Assembly (NCBI GenBank): GCA_043228905.1
Contig: JBHGNT010000008.1
Coordinates: 6,882,001-6,946,000, forward strand
Reading direction: 5' to 3'
DNA length: 64,000 nucleotides
From: Azolla caroliniana
Lineage: Eukaryota; Polypodiophyta
Shown: positions 33,301-45,038 of the stretch, one piece after another
How the letters are laid out: the number at the start of each line of letters is the position of its first letter
How positions within the stretch are numbered: position 1 is the stretch's first letter
Notes under the pieces: model-generated
Database searches by the model: none
The model's input: the letters and a program-made list of their open reading frames with translations, nothing else
Told to the model about the DNA's origin: nothing
Position numbers and translations under genes: made by a program

Positions 33301-34448
33301 CGGACCTCCGGAACGTGTCGGACATCTTTCAGCAGCATTTTGCATCCGGTCGGGGTTGTCAACCACACGTCTCCTATGCCGGCAATCCGGCACGTACCTT
33401 CATTTCCCATCCGAACACAGCCATGCTCGCCGGCTGTGTAGGATGAGAAGTATCTTCTCTCCGGGGTCAGGTGGAACGATGCTCCGGAATCGACCACCCA
33501 GGTCGTCTCATCGCCGGCAACGTTTAGCTCACCTTCTTCGGTGATGAGCATGATTTCTTCCTCACTTGCCGCGAGTGCCGTTGTTCCTTTCCGGTCTTGC
33601 CCTCGCCGATCCGAACCTCTCCGGTCCGTGGCTCCCCGGTATGCACCGTTTCTCTCCGGTGACTTCTTCGAGTCGGTGTCGTCGGCTCCGTTGTCTTTTC
33701 GGTAATGCCGACAATTCTTTCGGAAGTGCCCCGGCTTCCCACAGTGGAAGCATGTGGGCCTTCCTCTTGACTGCGACCGGGTCCCCGACTTCTCCCGTCT
33801 TTGCGGACTCCGGTTCCACTGTCTTCCCCGATCCGATTCGGTAAACAGCATCTTCGGGTCGGAGGCCGGTTCCTTATCTCTCCGACGCGCTTCTTCATTC
33901 AGAATACTTGTCTTTACAGTTTGTAAGGACAAGTTATCTTCGGTGCACGAGGTGCTGAGAGTCACCACCAAGTTCTCCCAGCTTTCCGGCAATGTACACA
34001 TCAGGATGATGGCTTGCATTGCATCCTCCAACGGGAACTTGATCGCCGCAAGCTGGTTCACGAATCCCATGAACGTGCTTACGTGTTCCACCATACTCTC
34101 GCCGTCCCGATACTTGAGATTCACAATCTTCCTCATCAGGGAGGTCCGGTTCAACGCATTCTTCCTCTCATAGAGGCCAGACAGCTTCTTCCACATCTCG
34201 TATGCGTTGGTGTCGTTCGCCACATGTTGCAGGACGCTTACGTCGACATATTGTCGGATCGTCGCTACGGCTTTCCGGTTCAGGAGCTTCCACTCCGACT
34301 CAAGTACCCCCTTCGGTATTTCCGACCTGTCAATCGGTTCGTACAGGTCCCGAACAATCAGAAAATCCTCCATCTTGATCTTCCAGTCGGCGTAATTCTG
34401 TGCATTCAGCACCATCATCATCGGCTGCCCGCTGCCGCCGCCTTCCAT
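30375..34448 (-). CDS. Copia gag-pol polyprotein, intact (1357 aa)
   Basis: Encodes all proteins for copia replication as one frame. The frame is open from 34520, but that ATG lies in the LTR and the frame crosses the primer site, so I choose the ATG at 34448 (MEGGGSGQPMMMVLNAQ), the usual copia position. Domains by residue: Gag 1-230; zinc knuckle CFHCGKPGHFRKNC 233-246; protease VDSGASF at about 319-325; integrase finger H448, H453, C478, C481 and catalytic D509 (HTDV), D571 (RADNGGEY), E606 (GLAERMNRT); RT with LLLYVDDMLIVG, Asp pair 1035-1036; RNase H with DSDMSADAD, STTEAEYMA and CDSQSAI. No catalytic residue is visibly lost and there is no stop or frameshift. It ends RIGLERHPMPK just before the polypurine tract. 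Confidence 0.95.
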   Translation of the reverse strand: MEGGGSGQPMMMVLNAQNYADWKIKMEDFLIVRDLYEPIDRSEIPKGVLESEWKLLNRKAVATIRQYVDVSVLQHVANDTNAYEMWKKLSGLYERKNALNRTSLMRKIVNLKYRDGESMVEHVSTFMGFVNQLAAIKFPLEDAMQAIILMCTLPESWENLVVTLSTSCTEDNLSLQTVKTSILNEEARRRDKEPASDPKMLFTESDRGRQWNRSPQRREKSGTRSQSRGRPTCFHCGKPGHFRKNCRHYRKDNGADDTDSKKSPERNGAYRGATDRRGSDRRGQDRKGTTALAASEEEIMLITEEGELNVAGDETTWVVDSGASFHLTPERRYFSSYTAGEHGCVRMGNEGTCRIAGIGDVWLTTPTGCKMLLKDVRHVPEVRLNLISAGRLDDEGYTGSIRNGVMKFSKGSLIVVRARKVNTLYLMNARLCPEELNVAADTAGELWHKRLCHMSEKGMKRLAEDNLIPVKHVHLEKCTDCLAGKQNRTSFHSRPPTRRSTPLELVHTDVCQVETKSHGGAQYFVTFIDDHSRKLWTAPMKTKDQVLSVFKELHARVERESGKKLKAIRADNGGEYRGQFQEYCRSKGIRLEFTVPKTPELNGLAERMNRTIMERVRSMLAHAKLPKGFWAEAMSTATYVINRSPSVPLDGDTPQKVWTGKEVSYRHLKVFGCLAYVHVAKDRRGKLDPKTRPCIFLGYGDDEFGYRVWDPVDKKIFRSRDIIFMENKTLADWESEKKMKSSKSTGEDQLYEEQSRPARDRLALEDPAEDSEDTELAEEDENDTGTGPDPEMVSDEEESEEPVTEAPERRYPLRERRAPRRFPEPEHVLLTDEGEPESFEEAKHDTQSRRWLSAMQDEMDSLHENHTYELVELPKGKRALRNKWVFKLKPGDAGNPPRYKARIVVKGFQQKKGVDFDEIFAPVVKMTSIRTVLSIAASMDLEVEQMDVKTAFLHGDLDEEIYMQQPEGFEKKGKEHLVCRLKKSLYGLKQAPRQWYRKFDSFMTDEGYLKTQSDHCVFVKKFEGGDSLILLLYVDDMLIVGRDQVKIRMLKKALHRTFSMKDLGPARQILGMHIIRDRKKKQLWLSQEKYVTKVLQRFNMSEARPVGSTLPANCKLTSKQSPKTKAEKEDMMEVPYASAVGSLMYAMVCTRPDIGYAVGVVSRYMSNPGKEHWNAVKWILRYLKGTANVCLRFGSGKPELEGFTDSDMSADADTSRSTSGYVMTYAGGAVSWQSRLQKTVALSTTEAEYMAAVEAGKEIIWMKDFIRELGIRQEEYRLYCDSQSAIHLAKNAAYHSRTKHIQRRYHWIRERIEDKEFVLTKIHTDENGSDMLTKVLTPDKLEACRKRIGLERHPMPK

Positions 34449-34461
34449 TTTCTGCAACAGT

Positions 34462-34474
34462 CGCTCTGATACCA
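34462..34474 (-). other. Primer-binding site (initiator tRNA-Met)
   Basis: Minus strand TGGTATCAGAGCG, three bases inside the 5' LTR. Exact match to the standard plant tRNA-iMet primer site. Confidence 0.93.
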
Positions 34475-34477
34475 GTT

Positions 34478-35096
34478 TGTAAGGAATAGGCCCTTCTATC
34501 CACCTTCTTATCTCGGCCACAACCGATTAATCGCGGATCAATGGAGCAGAAAATAGGAAACACACGTAGAAACAAAACGAAGAAACGCGAGTACACAAGG
34601 ATTAACGTGGAAAACCCTAAACGGGGAAAAACCACGGGAGTACAAGACTCCAAACAACACTATACAGAGAAGTATACAATGACGAGCTCCAAGGCGACGA
34701 CCTTGAGCTCGCTGTCCTCGCCACAGGCGGCGGAAATACACAGAGGCGTCTACCTCTTTCTCTCTCGCGCTCTCTCTCTTTCTCTCTCTCACGGCTGCTC
34801 TCTCTTCACTCCTCTAAAGTGGAAAAACAGAAAAATGAGAAGCAACACCAAAACTATTTGCCCTAAGTCATATTTATACATATATGACTTTAGGGCTATT
34901 TACAACTATAGCCTCAGGGGCCCATAACGAACATATTCACGGATATGTCCCTGCATCCGGATTGCTCTCCGGGTACATTCGTCATCCGGCACCGAAGCCG
35001 GGGTCTTCGTCATCCGGATCCGAAACCGAAACCGGGCTCGTCGGCATTCATCTCCGACATCCGACCATCCCATCCGAAGGGACCGTAATCCCAACA
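34478..35096 (-). repeat. 5' LTR of the intact copia
   Basis: 619 bp, one base different from the 3' LTR. TATAAATA lies near 34866-34873 on the minus strand, so transcription should start about 30 nt further left and run into gag at 34448. Confidence 0.93.
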
Positions 35097-35174
35097 TCTC
35101 AGCACCCCTTTCTTCCTAGTTCGAGACACCCATGGTCCCGCCCCTTCTACACGCATGTGCGTAATAACGGGACA

Positions 35175-36305
35175 ACGGACGACCCCGATGTAGAATCACA
35201 CATCAAAACCTTCTTATCAACATGGCAAGCCAACCACTCGATGCAGAGTCTGAACGCTGTTGAGGTAGACTCGTCCAAAATCGCGGAGTTCACATTGTCT
35301 CTCAATGGACCCGCAGCACGCTAGTATTCCCGGCATGACCTGGGAGAATTTGCAACGTTCCAAGACATCCGCAATCGATTCCTCGAACTATTCCCTCGAG
35401 CAATACCCAAGCGAGAATTGCTTCACCAGTTCTAAGCAATTGCATAAAAGCCAAATGAAATAGTCTCCTAGTTCACGATCCGCTTCTAGCATCTTTATCG
35501 CCGGCTCGCGCAAGATGTGTTCACGAATCATCTAAATGACACACTCCTCGGGGGCCTCTTCACATGACTTTAGCCTTAACCAACTTCTCACAACAAACGA
35601 TCAAGCAAGTGGTCACATGTGTCCTCGCTTTGGACAGAACTCAAAATAGTACCTCTTTTTCTATGGGATCACTCCAAAGCGTTTTACCGACACACAAAGA
35701 AACCCAATACCGGCAGGCGATCCAATGCACAATATGCTTGAATTACGGCCACTCGACCTTGGATTGCGCTCTTCGACCACACTGCCCGATCTTCCACTCC
35801 CGTGCACGCACGGTGGAGCAATGTGAATATAATATGCTCAACCACACATCCGCCACCCCGGTACGCCAAAACGAACCTTGCCATGATCGTCCTTGACAGG
35901 ATGATCATAATCATCCATCACCTCGATTTCGGAGGCCAAGCAACCCCGGTACAAAGATCAATATCGACGTGATGATAGGTACCAACCCGAGGAAGATTGG
36001 TATCAGCTCAATGATCAGTATCGGCTCGAGGAAGATCGCTATCGGCCAGCAAATGACTATTATCATTACGACTACGATCGTGACGATGATTACGACAAGC
36101 GATACCATTCCGACCGAAGGCAGGATCGGTGACATCCCCAAAATAATCGCGGTCATTGGCAACCGAGGAATAGTCGAAGACCTCCTCCGGACAATCACCG
36201 TCGGGATCCCCCACGTCCAGATCATTGTCGACCACCTTCCCACACCGAGTCTCGGGATGATAACCACCAAGCGTAGCGATACGACGTGCCAACTCAAGAA
36301 GAAAC
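35175..36305 (+). pseudogene. Ty3/gypsy gag, first part, degraded
   Basis: Right of the family-A LTR the plus strand reads a retrotransposon Gag: PDVESHIKTFLSTWQAN, VDSSKIAEFTLSLNGPAA, then RNRFLELFPRAIPKRELL, with several stops. A zinc knuckle CTICLNYGHSTLDC is at 35725-35766. A Tyr/Arg/Asp-rich linker (RYKDQYRRDDRY ... DYYHYDYDRD) follows at about 35955-36125. Copia-B interrupts it at 36305, after which the same frame continues at 61859 (TPKPPQLEHQESS, then a second knuckle). The N-terminus is missing, displaced by the family-A insertion. Confidence 0.78.
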
Positions 36306-36769
36306 TGTGTGGAATAGCACTCAGCCTCAACCGAGACTCAGACACGTTATGAAGGAACAAAAAGAAAAAACAGAAATGAAAATGGAAATTCGTACACTTA
36401 CACAAAAGAAGTGACACTAGATGTTTACGTGGAAATCCCTAATAGGGTAAAACCACGAGAGCCCACAGACTCCAACTATCACTATATGAGAAAATGAGGT
36501 ACAACAGAACACTCAAAGGCAACGACCTCGAGCTCTATATCGTCGCCAACCGGCGGCTTCTCTTCTCGCCCTCTCTGTACAACTATAATACAACTAACAA
36601 CAACACCAACACTACATAAAGTGATTGCCCTAAGTCATATTTATACTTATATGACTTTAAGACTATTTACAAATGTAGCCTTTCCAAGCACAACAGAAAC
36701 ATATTTGCAGATATGTCCCTAGATCTAGCTCTCATCCGGATCCCATCCGGAGGGACCGAATTCCCAACA
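36306..36769 (-). repeat. 3' LTR of Copia-B
   Basis: TGTGTGGAATAGCAC ... TTCCCAACA. It is followed by a polypurine tract (aattccccccttcac on plus). Many substitutions relative to the right LTR mark an older insertion. Confidence 0.9.
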
Positions 36770-38315
36770 AATTCCCCCCTTCACTCCAACATGGGATTTC
36801 TCGTTAGTCCAATCTGTCACTTGCCCAGTTTGACAGCCAACAACACCGTTCTTCTCCGTGTGGATCTTTGTCAACATGAAGTCTTGATCTTCTACCTTCT
36901 CTCTGAGCCAGTGATATCTTCTCTGGATGTGCTTGGTCCGGGAATGGTAGGCCGCATTCTTCACAAGGTGGATGGCACTTTGGTTGTCGCAATAGAGCCG
37001 GAATTCCTCTTTCTAGATCCCTAGCTCTTCAATAAAGTCCTTCATCCAGATTACCTACTTGCCGGCTTCCACTACTGCCATGTACTCCGCTTCTGTTGTT
37101 GACAATGCAACGGATTTCTGCAGCCTCGACTGCCATGATACCGCTCCCCTTGCATAAGTCATGACATATCCAGATGTACACCGGCTAGTATCCACATCAT
37201 CCGACATATCTGAATCCATAAATCCATCCAATAGGGGTTTACCAAAGCCGAATCGGAGGCACATACTCGGGGTGCCCTTCAAATACTAGAGTATCCACTT
37301 GACTGCGTTCCAGTGCTCTCTTCCCGGATTGCTCATGAACCAGCTAACTACTCTGATAGCATATGCAATATCTGGTCGGGTGCACACCATTGCATACATT
37401 AAACTTCCGATGGCAGACGCATATGGTATCTTCATCATATCCGACTTCTCTGCCTTTGTCTTCGGGCTCTGCTTTCCGAACAACTCGTAATTTCTCCTGA
37501 AGTGTCGATCCGACTGGTTTTGCATTCGACATGTTGAACCATTTCAACACCTTTATCACATACTTCTCCTGTGACAACCATAGCAATTTCTTCGACCGGT
37601 CCCGGATTATGTGCATCCCCAGTATCTGTCTCGTTGGACCCAAATCTTTGATTGAGAAGGTCCGGTTCAAAGCCTTCTTCAAATTTCCGATTTTGGTTCG
37701 GTCTAGTCCGACAATCAACATGTCATCTACATACAATAAGAGTATCACGAAGTCTCCTCTATCAAATTTCTTCACGAACACGTAGTGGTCAGCTTGCGTC
37801 TTGTGGTACCCTTGGTCGATCATGAAGGAGTCAAATTTCTGGTACCATTGTCGGGGGGCTTGCTTCAATCCGTATAAGCTCTTCTTCAACCAACATACCA
37901 AGTGCTCCTTCCTTTTCTTCACAAACCCTTCCGGTTGTTGCATGTAGATTTCTTCTTCAAGGTCACCATGGAGGAACATTGTCTTGATGTCTAGTTGCTC
38001 TACCTCAAGGTCCATGCTTGCTGCTATGCTCAGCACCGTCCGGATGGATGGCATATTTACAACTGGGGCAAAGATCTCAATAAAATCCACACCTTTCTTC
38101 TGCTGCAACCCCTTCACCACGATTCAGGCCTTGTACCTCGGTGGATTTCCGGCATCTCCCGGTTTCATCTTGTACACCCACTTGTTCCGGAGTGCTCTCT
38201 TTCCTTTTGGCAGCTCCGTCAATTCATATGTGTGGTTCTCATGCAGGGAATCCATCTCGTCCTGCATGGTAGTTAACCACTTGCGGTTGTGGGTGTCTTT
38301 CCTTGCTTCTTCAAT
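36770..38315 (-). pseudogene. Copia-B RT and RNase H, degraded
   Basis: RT at 38120-37344 includes GLQQKKGVDFIEIFAPVVNM and ILLLYVDDMLIVG with the Asp pair intact. Frameshifts then lead to 37525-37286 (YASAIGSLMYAMVCTRPDIA) and RNase H 37282-36725 (DSDMSDDVDTSR, LSTTEAEYMAVVEAGK). Stops and shifts separate these. At 38315 the sequence changes abruptly to a plus-strand copia gag. Confidence 0.82.
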
Positions 38316-38336
38316 GAGTCTATTATACCAACACAG

Positions 38337-39737
38337 ATGGCTTCAACATCCGGTTCGTCAGAGATGAGTCTACGGAAGTTCGATGGATCAAACTTCAACT
38401 TCTGGAAGGAGCAAACACAGGCCTATCTAATAGTCAAGGGGCAAATTGACCCCATTGAGAATGAAGACCCTCCAGAAGGATACAAGTCGCTTGAATGGGA
38501 AAAGCTCAACATAATCGTCCGAGCCACCATTCGGATGCACCTATTGGAGTTTGTGTACTTCCCCATGCAATCATGTTCGACTGCCTTCCAACTATGGAAG
38601 ACACTTTCGGACACTTACGAAAAGAAGGTTGCCGCCACCAAGATATACCTGATTCAGTGACTTTATAACCTTCGGATGAAAGAGTCTGACTCGGTCCAGG
38701 CACACTTGAACAAGTACAAAAGCTTATGCTCCCAAATTTTGGCCAGGGGACAATTATCGAGGATGAACTAAAAGCAATGTTGCTCATGAGTAGTCTCCCT
38801 CCCTCGTGGGAAACTTTCGTTACAACCGTGTGCAATGCGTCGATAGTTGCCGTTAAGTACTCCTCAGTCACGAGTGCAATTCTGACTGAAGCAACTCGGA
38901 GAAAATCGTTTGCTAACGATTCAGCCAACAACACTTACGTTGTACAAGGTTCGACCGACCGATCGAACAACTGTGGAAGAAGTTCAAGTCTGCAAATCGG
39001 AGCAAGTCTTGGGATATTCGAGTCTGCAACTACTACAAGAAACCCAGACACATCAAAGCCGATTGTCGTGCACTCAAGGCCAAAAACGATAAGGCTTAGA
39101 AAGCCGAGCAGAAGAGTGGCCGATACGAGGAGATCAACTACATCGACACTTCGTCTGAAGTATTGACAAATGACCCGAATATACTATCAATTGAGAACCC
39201 AGTCGAATCAAAAGTTTTGCTTACGACTGAAGAATCGAGCACGTGGCTCTTAGATTCGGGTGCGTCCTTTCATGTGACTCCTCATCGATCCCAATTTCGG
39301 CAATACACGGCCCAACATTCCGACTTAGTTCGAGTAGGAAATTTGCAACACTACGACATAATTGGAATCGGCACGGTAGACCTCAACCTTGCGGGTGGCT
39401 CTACATTAGTACTACGCAATGTCCGACATGTACCTGAGCTCTCAAGTCCATTGATCTCAGTCGGACAATTGGATGAAGACGACATACGTGTTGGCTTCTC
39501 ATCAGGAGAGAGGAAGCTCCACAGAGGGAACCTCTTACTTGCTCGAGAACCGAAGATACACTCATTGTATCCTTTGCACGTCACACTCAGAGAGGGTGAC
39601 TTGTTTTTGTTTGACATTCTTGTGTCATCACTTTGGCACGGATGACTCAGACATCAGTTCTGCAAGCATTGCCAAACTCGGACATCAATTCAGCAAGGCC
39701 GGCATCATGCACTTATCTAGAGAAGAGGTATAATCAT
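38337..39737 (+). pseudogene. Copia-D gag-protease fragment in opposite orientation
   Basis: Begins MASTSGSSEMSLRKFDGSN at 38337 and runs through Gag (FWKEQTQAYLIVKGQIDP). It has stops at about 38658 and later shifts, and a decayed knuckle (CNYYKKPRHIKADC, second Cys and the Gly lost). The protease WLLDSGASFHVT follows near 39240-39280, then the start of the GAG-pre-integrase domain (SSLWHG). It stops near 39737, where the truncated LTR of Copia-C starts. No LTR of its own is visible on either side, so this is a fragment captured in a rearrangement. Confidence 0.75.
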
Positions 39738-40085
39738 AGGTATAATCACTATGAAGAGAAGAGGTATAATCAGAGACTCAGAGGCAATGACCTCGAGCTC
39801 TGTTTCTTCGCACAATGACGGTTACAACAAAGTATCACTTTGTATCTCTCTCTCTCCCTCTCTCTGTACAACAGTTGCAGCAATATAACAACACAAATCA
39901 CACTCACTACATAAAGTGATTGCCCTAAGTCATATTTATAGTTATATGAACTTAGGGCTATTTACAAATATAGCCTCAATGGGCTTATTCAAGACATATT
40001 TACAAATATGTCTTCTCTTCCGGTTCTCACCGGGTCCTCTTTATTCATCACCGGATCCCATCCGGAGAGACCGATTTTCCCAACA
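39738..40085 (-). repeat. Truncated 3' LTR of Copia-C
   Basis: Matches 59790-60209 from 'tcactatgaagagaag' to 'gattttcccaaca'. The outer 150 bp or so is missing. A small internal segment duplicated in the right LTR (ctcttccggttctcaccgg near 60120-60150) is absent. Confidence 0.82.
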
Positions 40086-43000
40086 ATCTCCCCCTTCACT
40101 CCAATATGGGATGTCTTGTAAGTCCGATCCGTTTCCGGCATGTGTCCAGCTTGTCGGGTGTCAGTACCTTGGTCAACATATCCAACCCGTTCTCCTCTGT
40201 GTGGATCGTCAGCACGAACTCTCGATCTTCAACTTGCTCCCGGATCCAGTGGTACTTGCGCTGGATGTTCTTCGTTCTAGAATGGTATGCTGCATTCTTT
40301 GCAAGGTGGATGACACTTTGACTGTCGCAGTAGAGATGGTATTCCTCTCGCCAGATCCCTAGCTCTCCGATGAAGTCCTTCATCCATAATATTTCCTTGC
40401 CGGCTTCCACAGTTGCCATGTACTCCGCCTCCGTGGTTGACAACGCAACCGTCTTCTACAGCCTCAACTGCCACGAAATGGCTCCCCCTACATAGGTCAT
40501 GACATATCCGGAAGTTGACTGGCCGGTGTCCACATCAGCCGACATATCCGAATTGGTAAATCCCTCCATGAGGGGTTTACCGAAGCCGAATCGGAGGCAC
40601 ATACTCAAAGTGCCCTTCCCTTCAAGTACCAGAGTATCCATTTTACCACATTCCAGTGCTCTTTTCCGGGGTTGGTCATGAACCGACTCACCACTCCGAT
40701 TGCGTATCCAATATTTGGTCGAGTACACACCATTTCGTACATCAAGCTCCCGACCGCAGAGGCATATGGAATCTTCATCATATCCGCCTTCTCTGCCTTT
40801 GTCTTCGGGCTTTGCTTACCTAATAATCTGCAGTTTTCCAGGAGTGTCAATCTGACCAGTTTTGCTTCTGACATGTTAAACCGCTAAAGCACCTTTGTCA
40901 CGTACTTTTCCTGTGATAGCCACAATTGCTTCTTCGACCAATCCCGGATTATGCGCATCCCCAGTATCTGTCTTGTCGGACCCAAGTCTTTCATTGAGAA
41001 GATCCGGTTAAGGGCCTTCTTCAGCATCCGTATTTTGACTTGGTCTCATCCGACGATCAACATGTCATCCACGTATAGGAGCAATATCAAGAAATCGCCT
41101 CCATCAAATTTCTTCACAAACACACAGTGATCGGCCTACGTCTTGTGGTACCCTTGATTGGTCATGAAGGAGTCAAACTTCCGGTACCATTGCTTGGGAG
41201 CTTGCTTCAGTTCGTATAAGCTCTTCTTCAGCCGGTACACCAGGCGCTCCTTCCCTTCCTTCTCAGATCCTTTCGGTTGATGCATGTAGATCTCCTCTTC
41301 GAGATCACCATGGAGGAATGTCGTCTTCACGTCCAGCTACTATACCTTGAGGTCCATGCTTGCCGCTATGCCCAATACTGTCCAGATGGATGTCATCTTT
41401 ACTACCGGGACAAAGATCTCATCGAAGTCCACTCCTTTCTTCTGCTATAAGCCCTTCACCACGATTTGGGCCTTATACCTTGGTGGATTTTTGGCATCTC
41501 CCGGTTTTAGCCTGTACACCCACTTGTTCCGGACTGCCCTCTTTCCTTTCGGCAACTCCACCAATTCATATGTGTGGTTCTCATACAGGGAATCCATCTC
41601 ATCTTGCATGGCACTCAACCACTTGCAGTTGTGGGTGTCTCTCTTTGCTTCTTCGAAGCTTTCCGGCTCCCCCTCATCGGTTAGCAACACATGCTCTGCA
41701 TCCGGGAATCTCCAGGGGGCTCTTCTCTCTCGGATATCTCTGTCCTTGGTTGCTGACTGCGGGTTCCTCCGTCTGTTCTAAATCTGAATCCGATTCGGGA
41801 TCTTGTTCGGTTCCGGTGTCTTCTTCTTCTTCTTCTCCGGTCAGTTCGGTTTCTTGTCCGAATCCGGCCGGTTCATCAAGTGTCATCTGGTTACCGGCTA
41901 ACATCCGGCTTTCAACCGGGTAGGTCCTTGTGTCCTCATGCCGGTTTTCATTGGATGATCCGGAGTTGGTCATCTTCTTCTCCGACTCCCAGTTGGCAAT
42001 GGTCTGGTCTTCCATGAAGACTATTGCCCGACTCCGGAATACCTTCTTGTCGACCATATCCCACACTCGGTAACCGAACTCATCATCGCCGTATCCAAGG
42101 AATATGCATGACCGGGACTTCGGATCCAACTTTGCTCTCTTGTCCTTCACCACATGAACGTATGTGAGATACCCGAACACCTTCAAATGACGATAAGATA
42201 CATCTTTGCCGGTCCATACCTTCTGAGGTGAGTCTCCTCCCAAGGGTACTGAGGGTGATATGTTTATCACATAGGTCTTCGTCGTCAGCGCCTCAGCCCA
42301 AAACGTCTTGGGTAACTTGGCATGTGCAAGCATGCTCCAGACTCTCTCCATTATGGTCCGGTTCATCCTTTCGGCCAACCCGTTTAGTTTCGGCGTCTTC
42401 AGCACGATGAATTCGAGCCGAATTCCCATCGACCAGCAGTACTCCTCAAACTGCCCCCGGTATTCTCCTCTGTTGTCCGCTCAAACCGCCTTTAGCTTCC
42501 GGCCGATTTCTCTTTCCACTCTCGCGTGGAGTTCCTTGAAGATGGTTAGCACCTGATCCTTCGTCTTCAACGGTGAGACCCACAGCTTCCGACTGTGGTC
42601 ATCTATGAACATCATGAAGTACTACGATCCAGCATGTGACTTCATGCCTACTTGACACACATCGGTATGCACTAGCTCCAATGGTGCATTCCGTCTCATC
42701 GGTGGTCTTGACCGGAAGGAGGTTCGGTTTTGCTTGCCAGCCAGGCAGTCAGTGCACTTCTCAAGTTGCACGTCCTTCACCGGAATGAGGTTGTCTTCGG
42801 CAAGCCTCTTCATCCCCTTCTCACTCATGTGACACAATATTTTGTGCCACAACTCACCGGTAGTGTCAGAAGCAACGTTCACTTCTTCTTCCCGGCATAA
42901 TCGGGCGTTCATCAAGTACAATGTGTTGACTTTCCGGGCCCGAGCCACTATTAGGCTCCCCTTGCTAAACTTCATGACTTCATTCCGGATGTTACCCATG

Positions 43001-44000
43001 TAGCCTTCATCATCTAGCCGACCGGCTGATATTAGGTTCAGTCGAACCTTCGAAACGTGTCGGACATCCTTCAACAACAACTTGCATCCGGTTGGTGTCA
43101 TCAACCACACGTCTCCTATGCCGACAATTCAGCATGTACTTTCATTCCCCATCCGGACACAGTTGTGCTCACCAGCTGTGTAGGATGAGAAGCATTTCCA
43201 ATTCGGGGTAAGGTGGAACGATGCTCTGGAATCGACAACCCACGTTGTCTCGTCGCCGGCAAGGTTCAACTCACTCTCCTCAGTGATGAGCATTAGTTCT
43301 TCTTCACTTTCCGTGATCGTCGTCGTTCCCTTCCAGTTCGGGCCTCGCCGACCCGAACCGTTTCAGTCCGGTGACTTCTTCAAATCGGTACTGTCGGTTC
43401 CCTTGTCTTTCTAGAAGTGCCCCGGCTTGCTGCAATAGAAGCAAGTGGGCCTCCCCCTTGACTTTGACCGTGTCCCGGACTTTTCCCAGTTCTGGGGACT
43501 CCGATTCCTTTGTCTTCTGCATTCCGATTCGGTAAGGAGGGCTTTGCATCGGAGATCACCTCCTTGTCTTTCCGCCGCGCATCCTCATCTAACAAGCTCG
43601 ACTTGACTCTTGCTAGGGATAGTTGTTTTCCTTCCGGCCCGGCGTTGCCCAACGTGACAACTAATGTCTCCCAGCTATTTGGGAGGGAACCGAGCAGGAG
43701 TAGAGCAAGTACCTCATCAGCCCCTGGAAGGCATTCATGTGCTCCGCCATACTGGAGCCGTCTTGGTACCGGAGCCTCACTAGCTTCCGAAATACCGAAA
43801 CCCGATTAACGACATTCTTGTTCTGGAACATGATGCCGATCTTCTCCAAGAGTTCATGATCCTTGCTCTCTTCATTGAAGTTGTTTGTTGTACAAGGTCA
43901 TGTCGATGAAGCATCGGATGTATGTCGTCGTCTTCATGTGCATCACCTCCCACACCGTGGCGTCGATCTTATCCGGTCTCTTGTCCCCGAACTGAACCGA
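40086..44000 (-). pseudogene. Copia-C gag-pol, heavily degraded
   Basis: From right to left: Gag (43850-43500), a decayed knuckle region (near 43420-43470), protease/pre-integrase (43110-42622; LWHKILCHMSEKGMKRLAE, CTDCLAGKQNRTSF), integrase (42429-41674; NGLAERMNRTIMERVWSML, Glu kept), RT (41690-40900, frameshifted, about four stops) and RNase H (40728-40096; TNSDMSADVD). The Gag N-terminus (MEESYGDMFKLIGSN, start 59606) is on the other side of the family-B insertion at 59505-59606. Confidence 0.82.
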
Positions 44001-45015
<1,015 letters not shown>

Positions 45016-45038
45016 CCCACCCCCTCTGAACTTGCACA

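Larger units (their letters stand above)
29746..35096 (-). mobile_element. Full-length, apparently intact Ty1/copia retrotransposon (5351 bp)
   Basis: LTRs at 29746-30364 and 34478-35096 (619 bp each) differ, by my comparison, at one base (30247 a against 34979 g, in attcRtcatcc). TSD is TCTCA (29741-29745 and 35097-35101). A tRNA-Met primer site, a polypurine tract (GAAGGGGGAGTT on minus) and one uninterrupted gag-pol frame are all present. This is the youngest copia in the window. Gag and integrase style suggest a Tork/Tnt1-like lineage, which I hold loosely. Confidence 0.95.
29099..35174 (+). repeat. Family-A 3' LTR, split by the intact copia element
   Basis: It starts TGTCGTGAAGATT at 29099, runs to 29745, and resumes after the copia at 35102 to end cgtaataacgggaca at 35174. 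Without the insertion it is about 720 bp. It carries the same CGCGACGAGCCTGAGAGCTC block as other family-A LTRs. The sequence to its right is gypsy gag, the element's target. Confidence 0.82.

Noticed and set aside
31069-34173. Plus-strand open frames over the intact copia
   Set aside because: They are antisense shadows of a GC-rich 1357-codon frame, with no domains of their own.
34449-34520. Upstream in-frame ATG giving a 1381-residue copia polyprotein
   Set aside because: The ATG is inside the 5' LTR and the extra 24 codons read through the LTR end and primer-binding site. The start at 34448 is the natural Gag start.
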